Position numbers and translations under genes: made by a program | The notes under the pieces: generated by a model | Databases searched by the model: none | What the model was told of the DNA's origin: nothing | What the model saw: only the letters and a program-made list of their open reading frames with translations | Shown here: positions 18,757 through 26,215 of the stretch, one piece after another | Numbering within the stretch: position 1 is the first letter of the stretch | How the letters are laid out: each line of letters starts with the position of its first letter | NCBI GenBank assembly: GCA_965249225.1 | Contig: CBDFLT010000001.1 | Coordinates: 7,108 to 71,107, forward strand | Source of the DNA: CBDFLT01 sp965249225 | Lineage (GTDB): Bacteria > Chloroflexota > Dehalococcoidia > Lucifugimonadales > G963668185 | Direction: 5' to 3' | Length of the DNA stretch: 64,000 nucleotides

Positions 18757-19620
18757 CTACCCTAGGCTCAGCAGCAGCAGCCCTCCCAGCACGGTGGCCA
18801 CCCCCACCATCTGGTTGGGCGCCATCCGCTCACGGAATATCACGAGGCCTCCCAGGATAGGTACCAAAGGGTAGGTGGTAGAGGCGGCCGCGACAATCGA
18901 GATAACCCCGATTTCGGTCCCTCTAGCGTAAATGGAGAGGCCACCGACTTCCAGAAGGCCGATCAGCGCGACCACAGCCGCAAGTCCCACGGTGTGCCGG
19001 CGCCATGGCCACCGTCTTTGGGCTAACGCGATGGGGGAGAGTAGGGCCAGCGTCAGCAGACGCCATATGTAGACGGGCGTGAACCAGCCGATGTCTTGTG
19101 AGATGCTGCCCAGAAGGAAGTGGGACGATCCGACCAGCACCATCGCAATGAGCGCCAGTATGACTCCCTCGCCGATCAGGTGTCGTCCGGCATGCAGGCT
19201 TCTGAGGTCCACCGAGGCCAGCACGATCCCTCCGATAGCGACCGTCGTGCCCAGCGTCTGGCCGACTGTCATGCGGTCTCCAACCAGGATCACGGCCAGC
19301 AGGATGGTAACCGCGGCGTATGCGGATTCGATGGGGGCGACTATGGATACTGGCCCTCGTCTCAGCGCCTCGAAGTACGCGAATGCGGCCGAGATGGCTA
19401 TTAGACATAGCAGAAGTATGCGACCCCACTGGTCCAGGGAGAGGTGGACTAGTCCGCCTTCTACAACCAGGTACACGGTGCCCGCGATGACGGAGGCAAC
19501 ATGCGCCCAGAAGAGCACCTGAAAGGTGCCTATCCTTCGCACCGCCACTGCAGTGCATGTAATCCCTACTCCCCACATTATCCCGGCAAGCAGCCCGAAT
19601 ACGACGCTTTGAGTAACCAA
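18757..19620 (-). CDS. EamA/DMT-family transporter, copy 2
   Basis: A 287-residue paralogue with the same ten-helix, two-repeat plan; half-ends GDRMTVGQTLGTTVAIGGIVL and FRERMAPNQMVGVATVLGGLL. It starts at TTG (TTG-GTT-ACT), with AGGAGG about 13 bp upstream, slightly far for a ribosome-binding site. RGTEIGVISIVAAASTTYPLVP before the last helices is nearly the same in every copy and may line the transport path. It lies between copies 1 and 3 in the same direction, so tandem duplication is likely. Substrate unknown. Confidence 0.92.
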   Translation of the reverse strand: MVTQSVVFGLLAGIMWGVGITCTAVAVRRIGTFQVLFWAHVASVIAGTVYLVVEGGLVHLSLDQWGRILLLCLIAISAAFAYFEALRRGPVSIVAPIESAYAAVTILLAVILVGDRMTVGQTLGTTVAIGGIVLASVDLRSLHAGRHLIGEGVILALIAMVLVGSSHFLLGSISQDIGWFTPVYIWRLLTLALLSPIALAQRRWPWRRHTVGLAAVVALIGLLEVGGLSIYARGTEIGVISIVAAASTTYPLVPILGGLVIFRERMAPNQMVGVATVLGGLLLLSLG

Positions 19621-19747
19621 TCGGCGGAATCCGCCTCCTAATAATGTGATTAGTGGAGACGAAGCATATCACAGAGCTGGACGGTCCCCAGCCACGAGCG
19701 TGAGCGGCTCAACACGTCCTGACTGGCGGGGCAGACGCCTCAGAGCG

Positions 19748-20611
19748 CTATGCCAGGCTCAGCAGGAGCAGCCCCCCCAGCACGGTAGCTATCCCTATCA
19801 TCTGATTAAGCGCCAGCCGTTCGTGGAGGAAGATCACAGCCCACAGGAGAGGCGCCAGGGGATATATAGTGGAGGCCGCCGCCACGATCGAAATCAGTCC
19901 GAGTTCTGATCCCCTCGCGAACGAGAATGCTGCGCCCGTATCGAGAAAGCCGATCAATGCCATCATCGCCATGAGACCTGGTGAGAGCCCCTGCCATGGC
20001 CACTGCCTTCTGACGACCGGGACCATGACAAGCACAGACATCGTGAGGACGCGGAACAGGTACACGGGCAGGAACCAACCAAGATCTTGAGAGAGCCTAC
20101 CTATAAGGAATTGGGTGGTTCCGATGAGTACCATCGCGAAGACCGCCAGCACGGGACCCTTGCCGATAAGGCCCTGTCCGATGCGCATACTCTTCAGATT
20201 CACAGCGGCCAGCACGACTCCCAGGATGGTAACGGTAGCGCCCAACGACTGGCCGAGGTTCAGGCGCTCTCCCACAAAGAGCACCGCCAGGATGACGGCG
20301 ACCGCCGAGTGGGCGCTGTCAATGGGAGCAACTATGGATATGGGCCCCTCCCTCAGAGCGAGATAGTACGTGGTGTAAGACACTAACGCGAAAACACTCA
20401 GGGTGACCAGCAACCCCCATTGGCCGAGCGATGGCTGAACTAGGGTGCTTCCCACCACGAGATATATGGTGGCCGCTCCAAGTGAAGCGACGTTCAGCCA
20501 GTAAAGCACCTGGAATATGCCGGTCCTGCGCAATGCCAGTGCAGTAAAGACTACCTGCACGCCCCACGTCCCCCCGGCAAGGAGCCCAAATAAGAGGCTT
20601 TCAGTGACCAA
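19748..20611 (-). CDS. EamA/DMT-family transporter, copy 3
   Basis: A 287-residue ten-helix EamA transporter, the promoter-proximal member of the row. Half-ends are GERLNLGQSLGATVTILGVVL and LHERLALNQMIGIATVLGGLL. It starts at TTG (TTG-GTC-ACT). It differs from the others mostly in the first helix (GGTWGVQVVFTALALRRTG). Birth by duplication with later divergence would allow different substrates; that is inference. The upstream gene birA runs the other way from a shared 120-bp region. Confidence 0.92.
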   Translation of the reverse strand: MVTESLLFGLLAGGTWGVQVVFTALALRRTGIFQVLYWLNVASLGAATIYLVVGSTLVQPSLGQWGLLVTLSVFALVSYTTYYLALREGPISIVAPIDSAHSAVAVILAVLFVGERLNLGQSLGATVTILGVVLAAVNLKSMRIGQGLIGKGPVLAVFAMVLIGTTQFLIGRLSQDLGWFLPVYLFRVLTMSVLVMVPVVRRQWPWQGLSPGLMAMMALIGFLDTGAAFSFARGSELGLISIVAAASTIYPLAPLLWAVIFLHERLALNQMIGIATVLGGLLLLSLA

Positions 20612-20730
20612 TTGGCGAAATCCGGCTTTCTACTGATGTGGCCAGTGGGCACGAAGCATATCACACGGTTATCCGGCGCCACGTTCAGGTTGCGGGCGTA
20701 GATACTCTCCTGGAAACGGCGCCGTAGCCG

Positions 20731-20759
20731 TTGACAGGCTACCGGCGCCTGAGTAATAT
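20731..20759 (+). promoter_or_regulatory. Strong sigma-70-type promoter for birA
   Basis: TTGACA (20731-20736), 17-bp spacer, TAATAT (20754-20759). Transcription would begin near 20766, so translation of birA must start downstream of that, not at the TTG that forms part of the -35. Confidence 0.75.
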
Positions 20760-20781
20760 CGGGCCTACCCTTGATAGGAGG

Positions 20782-21582
20782 GTGCCCCCGATTTCCGCCT
20801 CCCCCAGCGGCGACCTGGATATCAAGGCCTTGAAGCGGGTGCTGTCCGTCCGCTTGGTAGGCCGTAGGGTGCTTTTATACGACTCCCTCTCCTCGACTAT
20901 GGACGAGGCGAGACGTCTGGTGGACAGTGGAGAGCCCGAGGGAACGATCGTCATCGCCGAGGAGCAGACGGCGGCCAGAGGCCGGTTTAGCAGGGCGTGG
21001 GTCTCTCCCAGGGGCCAGAACGTAACCTTTTCCGCGCTACTCCGACCATCTATCGACCAGCTCCCTTTCGTTAACATGGCGGCGACGCTGGCGGTAGTCG
21101 AGGCCATCTCGGACCTTACCGGCCTCACACCGACCGTAAAATGGCCTAATGACGTCCGCGTGGGCGGCCGGAAGATATGCGGGATTCTGGTGGAGACGGA
21201 GATGGAGCGGAGCGATGTGAGATTCGCCGTGGTCGGCATCGGCATAAACGTGAACGTCGATACATCACGGTTTGAAGATGTCGCTCCCACCGCGACCAGT
21301 ATCCTTCGGGAGACCGGTAAGGAGGCGGACCGGACTCAACTGCTTCAGGGCGTCCTGGAGCGGCTTGACGCTCTGTACTTGGCTGTCAAGGGCGGCGCTT
21401 CCCTCACCGAGCGGTGGGCCGCCAAACTGGAGACGCTGGGCCGGGAGGTGAAGGTCCGGTGGAAAGACCGTGTCGTCGAGGGCAGGGCACAGGGGGTGGA
21501 TGATATGGGAGGCCTCATCCTCGCCAGGCCCGATGGGTCGATCTTCACCGTGACGGCGGGCGAAGTGACCTCTCAGTTGTAA
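20782..21582 (+). CDS. birA: Biotin--[acetyl-CoA-carboxylase] ligase
   Basis: Transfers biotin to the carrier protein of biotin enzymes through biotinyl-AMP. The core domain shows DSLSSTMDEARRL, AEEQTAARGRFSRAWVSPRG with the biotinyl-AMP loop, TVKWPNDVRVGGRKICGILVE, and VVGIGINVN; a small SH3-like C-terminal domain follows (VKVRWKDRVVEGRAQGVDD). There is no N-terminal helix-turn-helix, so it is not an operon repressor. The open frame begins at 20731, but a strong promoter overlaps that end; I choose GTG 20782 (about 266 residues). AGGAGG directly abuts this GTG, so a start a few codons downstream is also possible. Confidence 0.9.
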   Translation: MPPISASPSGDLDIKALKRVLSVRLVGRRVLLYDSLSSTMDEARRLVDSGEPEGTIVIAEEQTAARGRFSRAWVSPRGQNVTFSALLRPSIDQLPFVNMAATLAVVEAISDLTGLTPTVKWPNDVRVGGRKICGILVETEMERSDVRFAVVGIGINVNVDTSRFEDVAPTATSILRETGKEADRTQLLQGVLERLDALYLAVKGGASLTERWAAKLETLGREVKVRWKDRVVEGRAQGVDDMGGLILARPDGSIFTVTAGEVTSQL

Positions 21583-21594
21583 TGGGAGGTGTCT

Positions 21595-21870
21595 ATGCCA
21601 GCGGCTCAGATTCAGGCACGGGTTCGGCCGAAGGCCGGGCGGAACGCCATCGATGTGCTAGATGAAAACACAGTCCGTATCCTGGTGACCGCTCCGCCCG
21701 ACGGAGGAAAGGCCAATGACGCGATCATTGGCCTGCTGGCCAAACGACTCGGGGTAGGCCGGGGCAATGTGCGCATTCAGAGGGGCCACAAGTCCAGAAA
21801 CAAGCTGCTCCAGATCGACGGCATCACCCAGGCCGAGCTCTTAAGGCGCCTTTCAAAAGGGGACCAGTAG
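21595..21870 (+). CDS. DUF167 (YggU-like) family protein
   Basis: A 91-residue protein of the UPF0235/DUF167 family: RVRPKAGRNAI near the N-terminus, VTAPPDGGKANDAIIGLLAKRLGV in the middle, and IQRGHKSRNKLLQIDG toward the end. Members have a compact alpha/beta fold and no settled function. GGGAGG lies 5 bp before ATG 21595, so the in-frame GTG six bases earlier is rejected. It follows birA by 12 bp and is probably cotranscribed. The opposite-strand yggT, a frequent neighbour of DUF167 genes, starts the next cluster, and the two converge. Confidence 0.9.
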   Translation: MPAAQIQARVRPKAGRNAIDVLDENTVRILVTAPPDGGKANDAIIGLLAKRLGVGRGNVRIQRGHKSRNKLLQIDGITQAELLRRLSKGDQ

Positions 21871-21931
21871 GGGAGGACACAATCGAGGGTCAGGGGCTAG
21901 CCTGAGTTAAGGCACAAGCTCAGAGTCATCC

Positions 21932-22189
21932 TCAGCTTAGAATGCCGATCAAGACTCGTTGCACGACGATGACCAGGATGAGGGCGACCATGGGTGAGAA
22001 GTCCAGCATCCCGAAGGTGGGGAGTATCTGCCTGATCGGCCTTAGAATCGGTTCGGTAATCTGGAACAGGATGGCGGCTGCGGGGTTCGACGGGCCCAGG
22101 TTGAGCCACGATATGATGACCCGGCCGATCAGGGCTAAGTACAGGATCGTTCCCAGCAGTCGAATGAAGGTGACCAGTAGATCGTTCAC
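21932..22189 (-). CDS. YggT family membrane protein
   Basis: An 85-residue protein with two transmembrane helices (about residues 5-28 and 63-83) and the YggT signature between them: SWLNLGPSNPAAAILFQITEPILRPIR. Family members sit in the inner membrane and are linked to cell division or osmotic tolerance in some bacteria; the mechanism is unclear. It starts at GTG within GTGA, overlapping the stop of proC by four bases, so translation is coupled. proC-yggT neighbourhood is common across bacteria. Confidence 0.92.
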   Translation of the reverse strand: MNDLLVTFIRLLGTILYLALIGRVIISWLNLGPSNPAAAILFQITEPILRPIRQILPTFGMLDFSPMVALILVIVVQRVLIGILS

Positions 22190-22992
22190 CGTCGTTCCCC
22201 CAAAACCTTTGACCTCTCATACGCGGCGATAACAGCCTTTAGGATGGACTCGCGAAATCCGCCCTTCTCCAAGGCCAGCAGCGCCTCCGCGGTGGTGCCG
22301 CCCGGCGAGGTGACCATATCCTTTAGCTCGGCCGGGTGTTTCTCCGACTCCTTGACCAGCCTGGTGCTGCCGAGTACCGTCTGGAGCACGAGCCTGCGGG
22401 CCATGTCCCGGGTCATCCCCAGGTACACCCCGGCGTCGATGAGAGACTCGATGAAGAGAAACACGTAGGCGGGCCCGCTGGCGCTGAGCGCCGTCGCCAT
22501 ATCGATCAGCTTTTCGTCCTCGACGTAAGTCTCCTCGCCGAGGGTGCTCAGGATCTCGCGGGTGGCCTCCTTCTTGTCCTCCGGCACCGAGGGAGAGGCC
22601 GTCCACACGCTCATTCCGGCTCGTATCTGCGCGGGTGTGTTGGGCATTACGCGAACGACGGCGGGTTGGTCGAGGCCCTGGATCAGCGTGTCCAGCTTGG
22701 CCCCCGCGACGATGGAGACCAAGGTTTGCTCCGATCCAGTGTATCCTCTCAGATTGGCCATTACGTCACCCAGGTTCTGAGGCTTGACGGATAGGACCAC
22801 TAAGTCGGCACCGTCGAGTGCCTCGTGGTTGTTGTCGCTGCAATCGAGGCCGAATCGGCTCTCCAGGTGGGTCCGCCGGCTCTCCAGCGGCTCACCGACC
22901 TTTATCTCCTGAGGCGTGGCCAGACCCGAGTCCAGGATACCTCCTATGATCGCCTCGGCCATAACTCCGCCGCCTATAAACGATATCCGCAT
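22186..22992 (-). CDS. proC: Pyrroline-5-carboxylate reductase
   Basis: Catalyses the last step of proline synthesis, NAD(P)H-dependent reduction of pyrroline-5-carboxylate. The N-terminal Rossmann motif is ISFIGGGVMAEAI, then LSVKPQNLGDV, VRVMPNTPAQIRAGM, and the C-terminal family signature TSPGGTTAEALLALEKGG. ATG 22992 starts right at MRISFIGGG and gives 268 residues, the usual size; the frame stays open 10 codons upstream into pdxA. It lies 4 bp after the pdxA stop and overlaps yggT by four bases, forming a compact three-gene unit. Confidence 0.95.
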   Translation of the reverse strand: MRISFIGGGVMAEAIIGGILDSGLATPQEIKVGEPLESRRTHLESRFGLDCSDNNHEALDGADLVVLSVKPQNLGDVMANLRGYTGSEQTLVSIVAGAKLDTLIQGLDQPAVVRVMPNTPAQIRAGMSVWTASPSVPEDKKEATREILSTLGEETYVEDEKLIDMATALSASGPAYVFLFIESLIDAGVYLGMTRDMARRLVLQTVLGSTRLVKESEKHPAELKDMVTSPGGTTAEALLALEKGGFRESILKAVIAAYERSKVLGERR

Positions 22993-22996
22993 CTTG

Positions 22997-24007
22997 TTAT
23001 GGCAAACTCCCGCTAGTGGCAAGCCCTACGGCCACCTTGATGGCCTCCACCATGCTTTCGTGGTCCGCGATGCCTTTCCCGGCGATGTCGAAGGCGGTCC
23101 CATGATCGACCGATGTACGCACGAAGGGCAGACCCAGGTTCAAGGTGATGCTCTTTGACCAGTCGTAGACCTTTATGGGGATGTGCCCCTGATCGTGATA
23201 CATGGCTAAGACCACGTCGAACTTGCCCGCGATCGCTTCGTTGAAGACGGTATCTGCCGGGAGGGGGCCGGCCGCGTCGATGCCGGCGGACCGCGCCTCC
23301 TCGACGGCTGGCGCGATTTGTTGCTCCTCTTCTTCTCCAAGCAGCCCGCCCTCACCGGCGTGGGGGTTCAGCGCGGCCACGCCTATCCTCGGGTTCGGGA
23401 ACCCCCACCTGCGCAGGCTCTCGTCCGTCAACTGGATCGTGGCCAGCACGTTCTGCCTGGTCACGTAATCGCAGGCCAGGCGCAAGGAGCGATGGGTGCT
23501 CAGGTGCACCACCCTCAGGTTCACGGCCATCAGCATGGTCGCCACCCGGCCGGCGCCGGACTGCCTCTGAAGTATCTCCATGTGGCCGATGTCCTCGTAT
23601 CCGGCCAGGCTGCACGCCTCCTTGTTGATGGGCGCGGTCACCATCGCACCGACCTTGCCCGCGCCCGCCAGTTCGCCGGCGGTCAGCACCCACTGTATGG
23701 AGGCCCTGCCGGCCTCGGCGGAAACCCGGCCCTTCTGGACGCTGCCGTAGTTCAGACCGTTCACGTCCATCACATCGACGGTGCCGGGAAGCCCTTCAAC
23801 GCCTTCAATGGTCTCTGCGATTCGCGTCGAGGCACGCGACCCGATCGTGTGCAGCGCGTCGTCCATGGCGGCGGCGCTTCCGATGACGAAGGGTCGGCAG
23901 CCCTGCTGGACCCTCCGGTCCACCAGGGCCTTGGCGGTCACCTCCGGGCCTATTCCGGCGGGGTCGCCCATGGTTATGGCGATCAAAGGATTTTTGTCCG
24001 CACCCAC
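22997..24007 (-). CDS. pdxA: 4-hydroxythreonine-4-phosphate dehydrogenase (PdxA)
   Basis: Oxidises 4-phosphohydroxy-L-threonine in the DXP-dependent pyridoxal phosphate pathway. ITMGDPAGIGPEVTAKAL lies near residue 15, TAPINKEA near 125, the metal-binding His in HMEIL soon after, ALNPHAGEGG near 235, and AMYHDQGHIPIK near 270 with further metal ligands. I choose GTG 24007 (336 residues), which has GGGAGG 4 bp upstream. The frame could start at ATG 24079, but that ATG lies inside a perfect 18-bp inverted repeat. Some PdxA2-type proteins act on sugar acids instead, but the neighbours give no hint of that. Confidence 0.93.
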   Translation of the reverse strand: MGADKNPLIAITMGDPAGIGPEVTAKALVDRRVQQGCRPFVIGSAAAMDDALHTIGSRASTRIAETIEGVEGLPGTVDVMDVNGLNYGSVQKGRVSAEAGRASIQWVLTAGELAGAGKVGAMVTAPINKEACSLAGYEDIGHMEILQRQSGAGRVATMLMAVNLRVVHLSTHRSLRLACDYVTRQNVLATIQLTDESLRRWGFPNPRIGVAALNPHAGEGGLLGEEEEQQIAPAVEEARSAGIDAAGPLPADTVFNEAIAGKFDVVLAMYHDQGHIPIKVYDWSKSITLNLGLPFVRTSVDHGTAFDIAGKGIADHESMVEAIKVAVGLATSGSLP

Positions 24008-24047
24008 GCTTCCTCCCAAGTCTGTCGCCGCCGTGTCCGATGGCGCA

Positions 24048-24087
24048 TCTATTAAATGTGGACGGCTGCCCGTCCACATTTAATAGA
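24048..24087. promoter_or_regulatory. Perfect 18-bp inverted repeat upstream of pdxA
   Basis: 24048-24065 is the exact reverse complement of 24070-24087, with the 4-nt loop CTGC. It lies 41 bp before the pdxA start. It could be an operator or a leader hairpin; no T-tract adjoins the stem. Confidence 0.6.
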
Positions 24088-24104
24088 TTATACGCTCTGA
24101 GCCC

Positions 24105-24137
24105 TCAAAAAACGAGAGGCCCGGACGCGTCCGGGCC
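24105..24137 (-). terminator. Rho-independent terminator upstream of pdxA
   Basis: A 20-bp perfect palindrome GGCCCGGACGCGTCCGGGCC (24118-24137) followed on the minus strand by TCTCG and six T residues. It would end a minus-strand transcript coming from the gene-poor region to its right, isolating pdxA. Confidence 0.7.
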
Positions 24138-24249
24138 CCGAGGAACGCTGCGACAGGTCGCATGTGGGTTAGCACATCCTACATGACATGAACTCACATT
24201 CCCCGGCATTCCTTAGTGACTCTTTAGGAGAACCTTACCGGCTCCTTAA

Positions 24250-24269
24250 CGTTCCGACCGGTCGGAACG
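24250..24269. promoter_or_regulatory. 20-bp perfect palindrome
   Basis: CGTTCCGACCGGTCGGAACG, fully self-complementary with no loop. It may be a dimeric-regulator site or the tip of an RNA hairpin. Confidence 0.45.
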
Positions 24270-24741
24270 GCAAGGGTGGACTGCACTGGGTCTTTATACC
24301 ACTCTTTAGGTTGGTCCCGCCAGTGTTGCCAGAGGCTCGCCAACTAGAATCGCCTAGGGTGCAGTGGCAGAAGTGTAATGCGGAGGCTGACCTGAACGTT
24401 TGAACCCTCAAGGCGACAGTGATCGCTAGCAGGTACTCCAAAAAGGTGACCTTTTGGAGTGGTGGAGCCGGGAGAGGGTCGAACTACTCCTGAAACACGA
24501 TCTGGCTGTGCTTGTGGCGGCCTGATTTACCGACTACGACCAGTCTCCAGGAGCTTGTTTATGATCTGCTCAGGTGTCTAATTCCTTATCTCCATGAATC
24601 CCCCTTTCTTGCGGCCCAGATACTACCTTTAGTCCTGGACCAGTTTTCGGCGGGTAGGTCAATAACACTGAAAATGATCCGATCTGAGGTGGGGGTGTTC
24701 TGGACGCAACTCATGGGTCAGGTTCTGGTCGACGGACATGA

Positions 24742-24771
24742 TTGACAAAGTGCGTTCCCATGCCCTATCCT
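24742..24771 (+). promoter_or_regulatory. Possible promoter upstream of methyltransferase gene
   Basis: TTGACA at 24742-24747, 18-bp spacer, TATCCT at 24766-24771. The -35 is perfect; the -10 matches four of six. It lies about 275 bp before the methyltransferase start. Confidence 0.45.
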
Positions 24772-25044
24772 GCCCATCACGCGCTGCCGCGCCACGCAAG
24801 GTGTCGCCTCAGCCCCTCAGCGACCCGCTAGCCCTTTAGCATCGACCGCGCTCTTTCGCTGTAATCCTTCGCGGTCAATCATTTGCTTAGTCAAAAGTCT
24901 TCGTATCCGTTCTGAGTGGTCTGCCTGGGGAGGAGGCCACAACAGAAAGTGTGAACCGTCGAGTTCGAGGCCCACCTTCGCGTAAAGGGACTGCCGGTGG
25001 CTTTTGCGGCGGACAGTCCAAATAGGCTCAGGAAGGACAATATT

Positions 25045-25890
25045 ATGAATAGAGCTCCGCATAACTTGCCCGGTCCAGGATCGGGTGACATCTCCGCCGA
25101 TTTCTATCGCGAACACGCCCGTCACTATGCGAAGATCAACTTGACCGGAGTTCAACGGGTATTTCCGGAAGCGTCACATTCGGACCTCGAAGGTAACCAC
25201 TCACTCCTGCTGCGACTCCAGGAGTTGGTGCCAGGAAGCAGGGGACTGGATGCTGGATGCGGCGCCGGTGCTCACGACGTGGCCATGCTGCTCGACCGCG
25301 GCTACGACATGTACGGCATCGACGTCGTGCCGGAGAACATTGAGTGTGCCCTGGATTACTATCCAGATCTGCATGGGAGAGTATGGGTCGCTGACCTGTC
25401 CCAAAAGTTGGAAACGGACGATGGTAGCTTCGATTTCGTCCTGTGCAATGCCGTGATCCAACACCTGGAGCCCGATATGGTCTACGGAACGACACTTGCC
25501 GAGTTTGCCAGGATACTGAGGCCACAAGGGGTCCTTCAGCTGATGTTCAAGAAGGGTAATGGAGTCAAGACGGTCTACGACCATGATTACGGAGTGGACC
25601 GATCATTTCAGTTATACCGAGAGCAAGAGATTCTGGACGGCCTGAGATCGCAGGGAATGGATCTTGTCCAGGAGGAGAGCCCCACAAGCCTCGGCGGCAT
25701 TATGTACTTCACCAATCCCAAGGGCGATGATTATTGCGTCTTCTATGCCCGCAAGAAGCCATATACCAAGCGCACTGTGAGGCCTGATTTGTTGGTAGAG
25801 CAAGGCCAGAGACATTCCGGTTTACCAGAGGATTCCGAATGGACGTCACGGACCGAATCGCCGTGGTTACTGGAGGAGGACGTGGCATAG
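25045..25890 (+). CDS. Class I SAM-dependent methyltransferase
   Basis: A 281-residue methyltransferase. The SAM-binding motif I is GLDAGCGAGAHDVAMLLDRG near residue 67, motif II YGIDVVPENIECA follows, and motif IV is FDFVLCNAVIQHLEP near 131, then LAEFARILRPQGVLQLMFKKG. The substrate is unknown. ATG 25045 is preceded by AGGAAGGA at a good distance. The last 17 or so codons overlap the start of a truncated SDR gene and are simply that DNA in another frame, so the natural C-terminus was probably replaced when the SDR fragment arrived. Catalytic residues are intact, so it may still be active. Confidence 0.85.
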   Translation: MNRAPHNLPGPGSGDISADFYREHARHYAKINLTGVQRVFPEASHSDLEGNHSLLLRLQELVPGSRGLDAGCGAGAHDVAMLLDRGYDMYGIDVVPENIECALDYYPDLHGRVWVADLSQKLETDDGSFDFVLCNAVIQHLEPDMVYGTTLAEFARILRPQGVLQLMFKKGNGVKTVYDHDYGVDRSFQLYREQEILDGLRSQGMDLVQEESPTSLGGIMYFTNPKGDDYCVFYARKKPYTKRTVRPDLLVEQGQRHSGLPEDSEWTSRTESPWLLEEDVA

Positions 25891-26201
25891 GGCGGGCCAT
25901 CGCTCTGGCGCTTGCCGAGCACGGGGCCGACGTGGTGGTCGCAGGCCGGGATGGCGAAACCGCCGGTGTCGTGGCCAATGAAGTAAAGAACCTGGGCCGA
26001 GAGTCCATGGCGACCGTCGCCGGCGTCACCGATCAGGCTTCAGTGGACCGCATGGTCCCTGAAGCTGTGGACCGCTTCGGTCGAGTCGACATCTTCTCGC
26101 CAGACAGGCCTGTATACAGGTGTGAAAGGCTAGTGGCGACCCCGACCGGCACCGAACCGGCGATCTCTGCCTTGACGGGGGACGAGAAAAGGCGGGTGTA
26201 G
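25839..26201 (+). pseudogene. Truncated short-chain dehydrogenase (266-residue family), 3' two-thirds missing
   Basis: The first 85 codons match the SDRs at 38608, 52469 and 53377: start MDVTDRIAVVTGGGRGIGR, then EHGADVVVAG and DQASVDRMVPEAVDRFGRVDI. Homology stops after the codon for Ile at about 26095, where the paralogues continue with LVNNAG. What follows is 35 unrelated codons ending at TAG. The active-site Tyr-Lys and Ser are therefore missing, and it cannot be an enzyme. The 12 bases before its ATG (GAGGATTCCGA) also match the paralogue at 38608, so the copied piece includes its ribosome-binding site. Confidence 0.88.
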
Positions 26202-26215
26202 GTGCCTACTCTACG

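Larger units (their letters stand above)
24138..25044. other. Gene-poor region with palindromes, no gene recognised
   Basis: About 900 bp without a convincing protein. It holds a 20-bp perfect palindrome (24250-24269), a 9-bp stem at 24435-24460 (ACTCCAAAA/TTTTGGAGT), and next to it a 24-bp stretch resembling the 3' end of a tRNA or tmRNA on the minus strand (ends CGGCTCCACC), for which no matching 5' half was found. Because a minus-strand terminator closes the region at 24105, an untranslated RNA transcribed from it is possible. Short open frames here lack ribosome-binding sites and family motifs. Confidence 0.4.

Noticed and set aside
24512..24745. 77-residue protein on the plus strand
   Set aside because: No ribosome-binding site, no family motif, and it lies in a region of palindromes.
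24461..24810. A complete tmRNA or tRNA on the minus strand ending in CGGCTCCACCA
   Set aside because: No acceptor-complementary 5' end (GGAGCCGG or close) occurs upstream on that strand at tRNA or tmRNA distance, the T stem does not pair well, and no tag-peptide frame was recognised.
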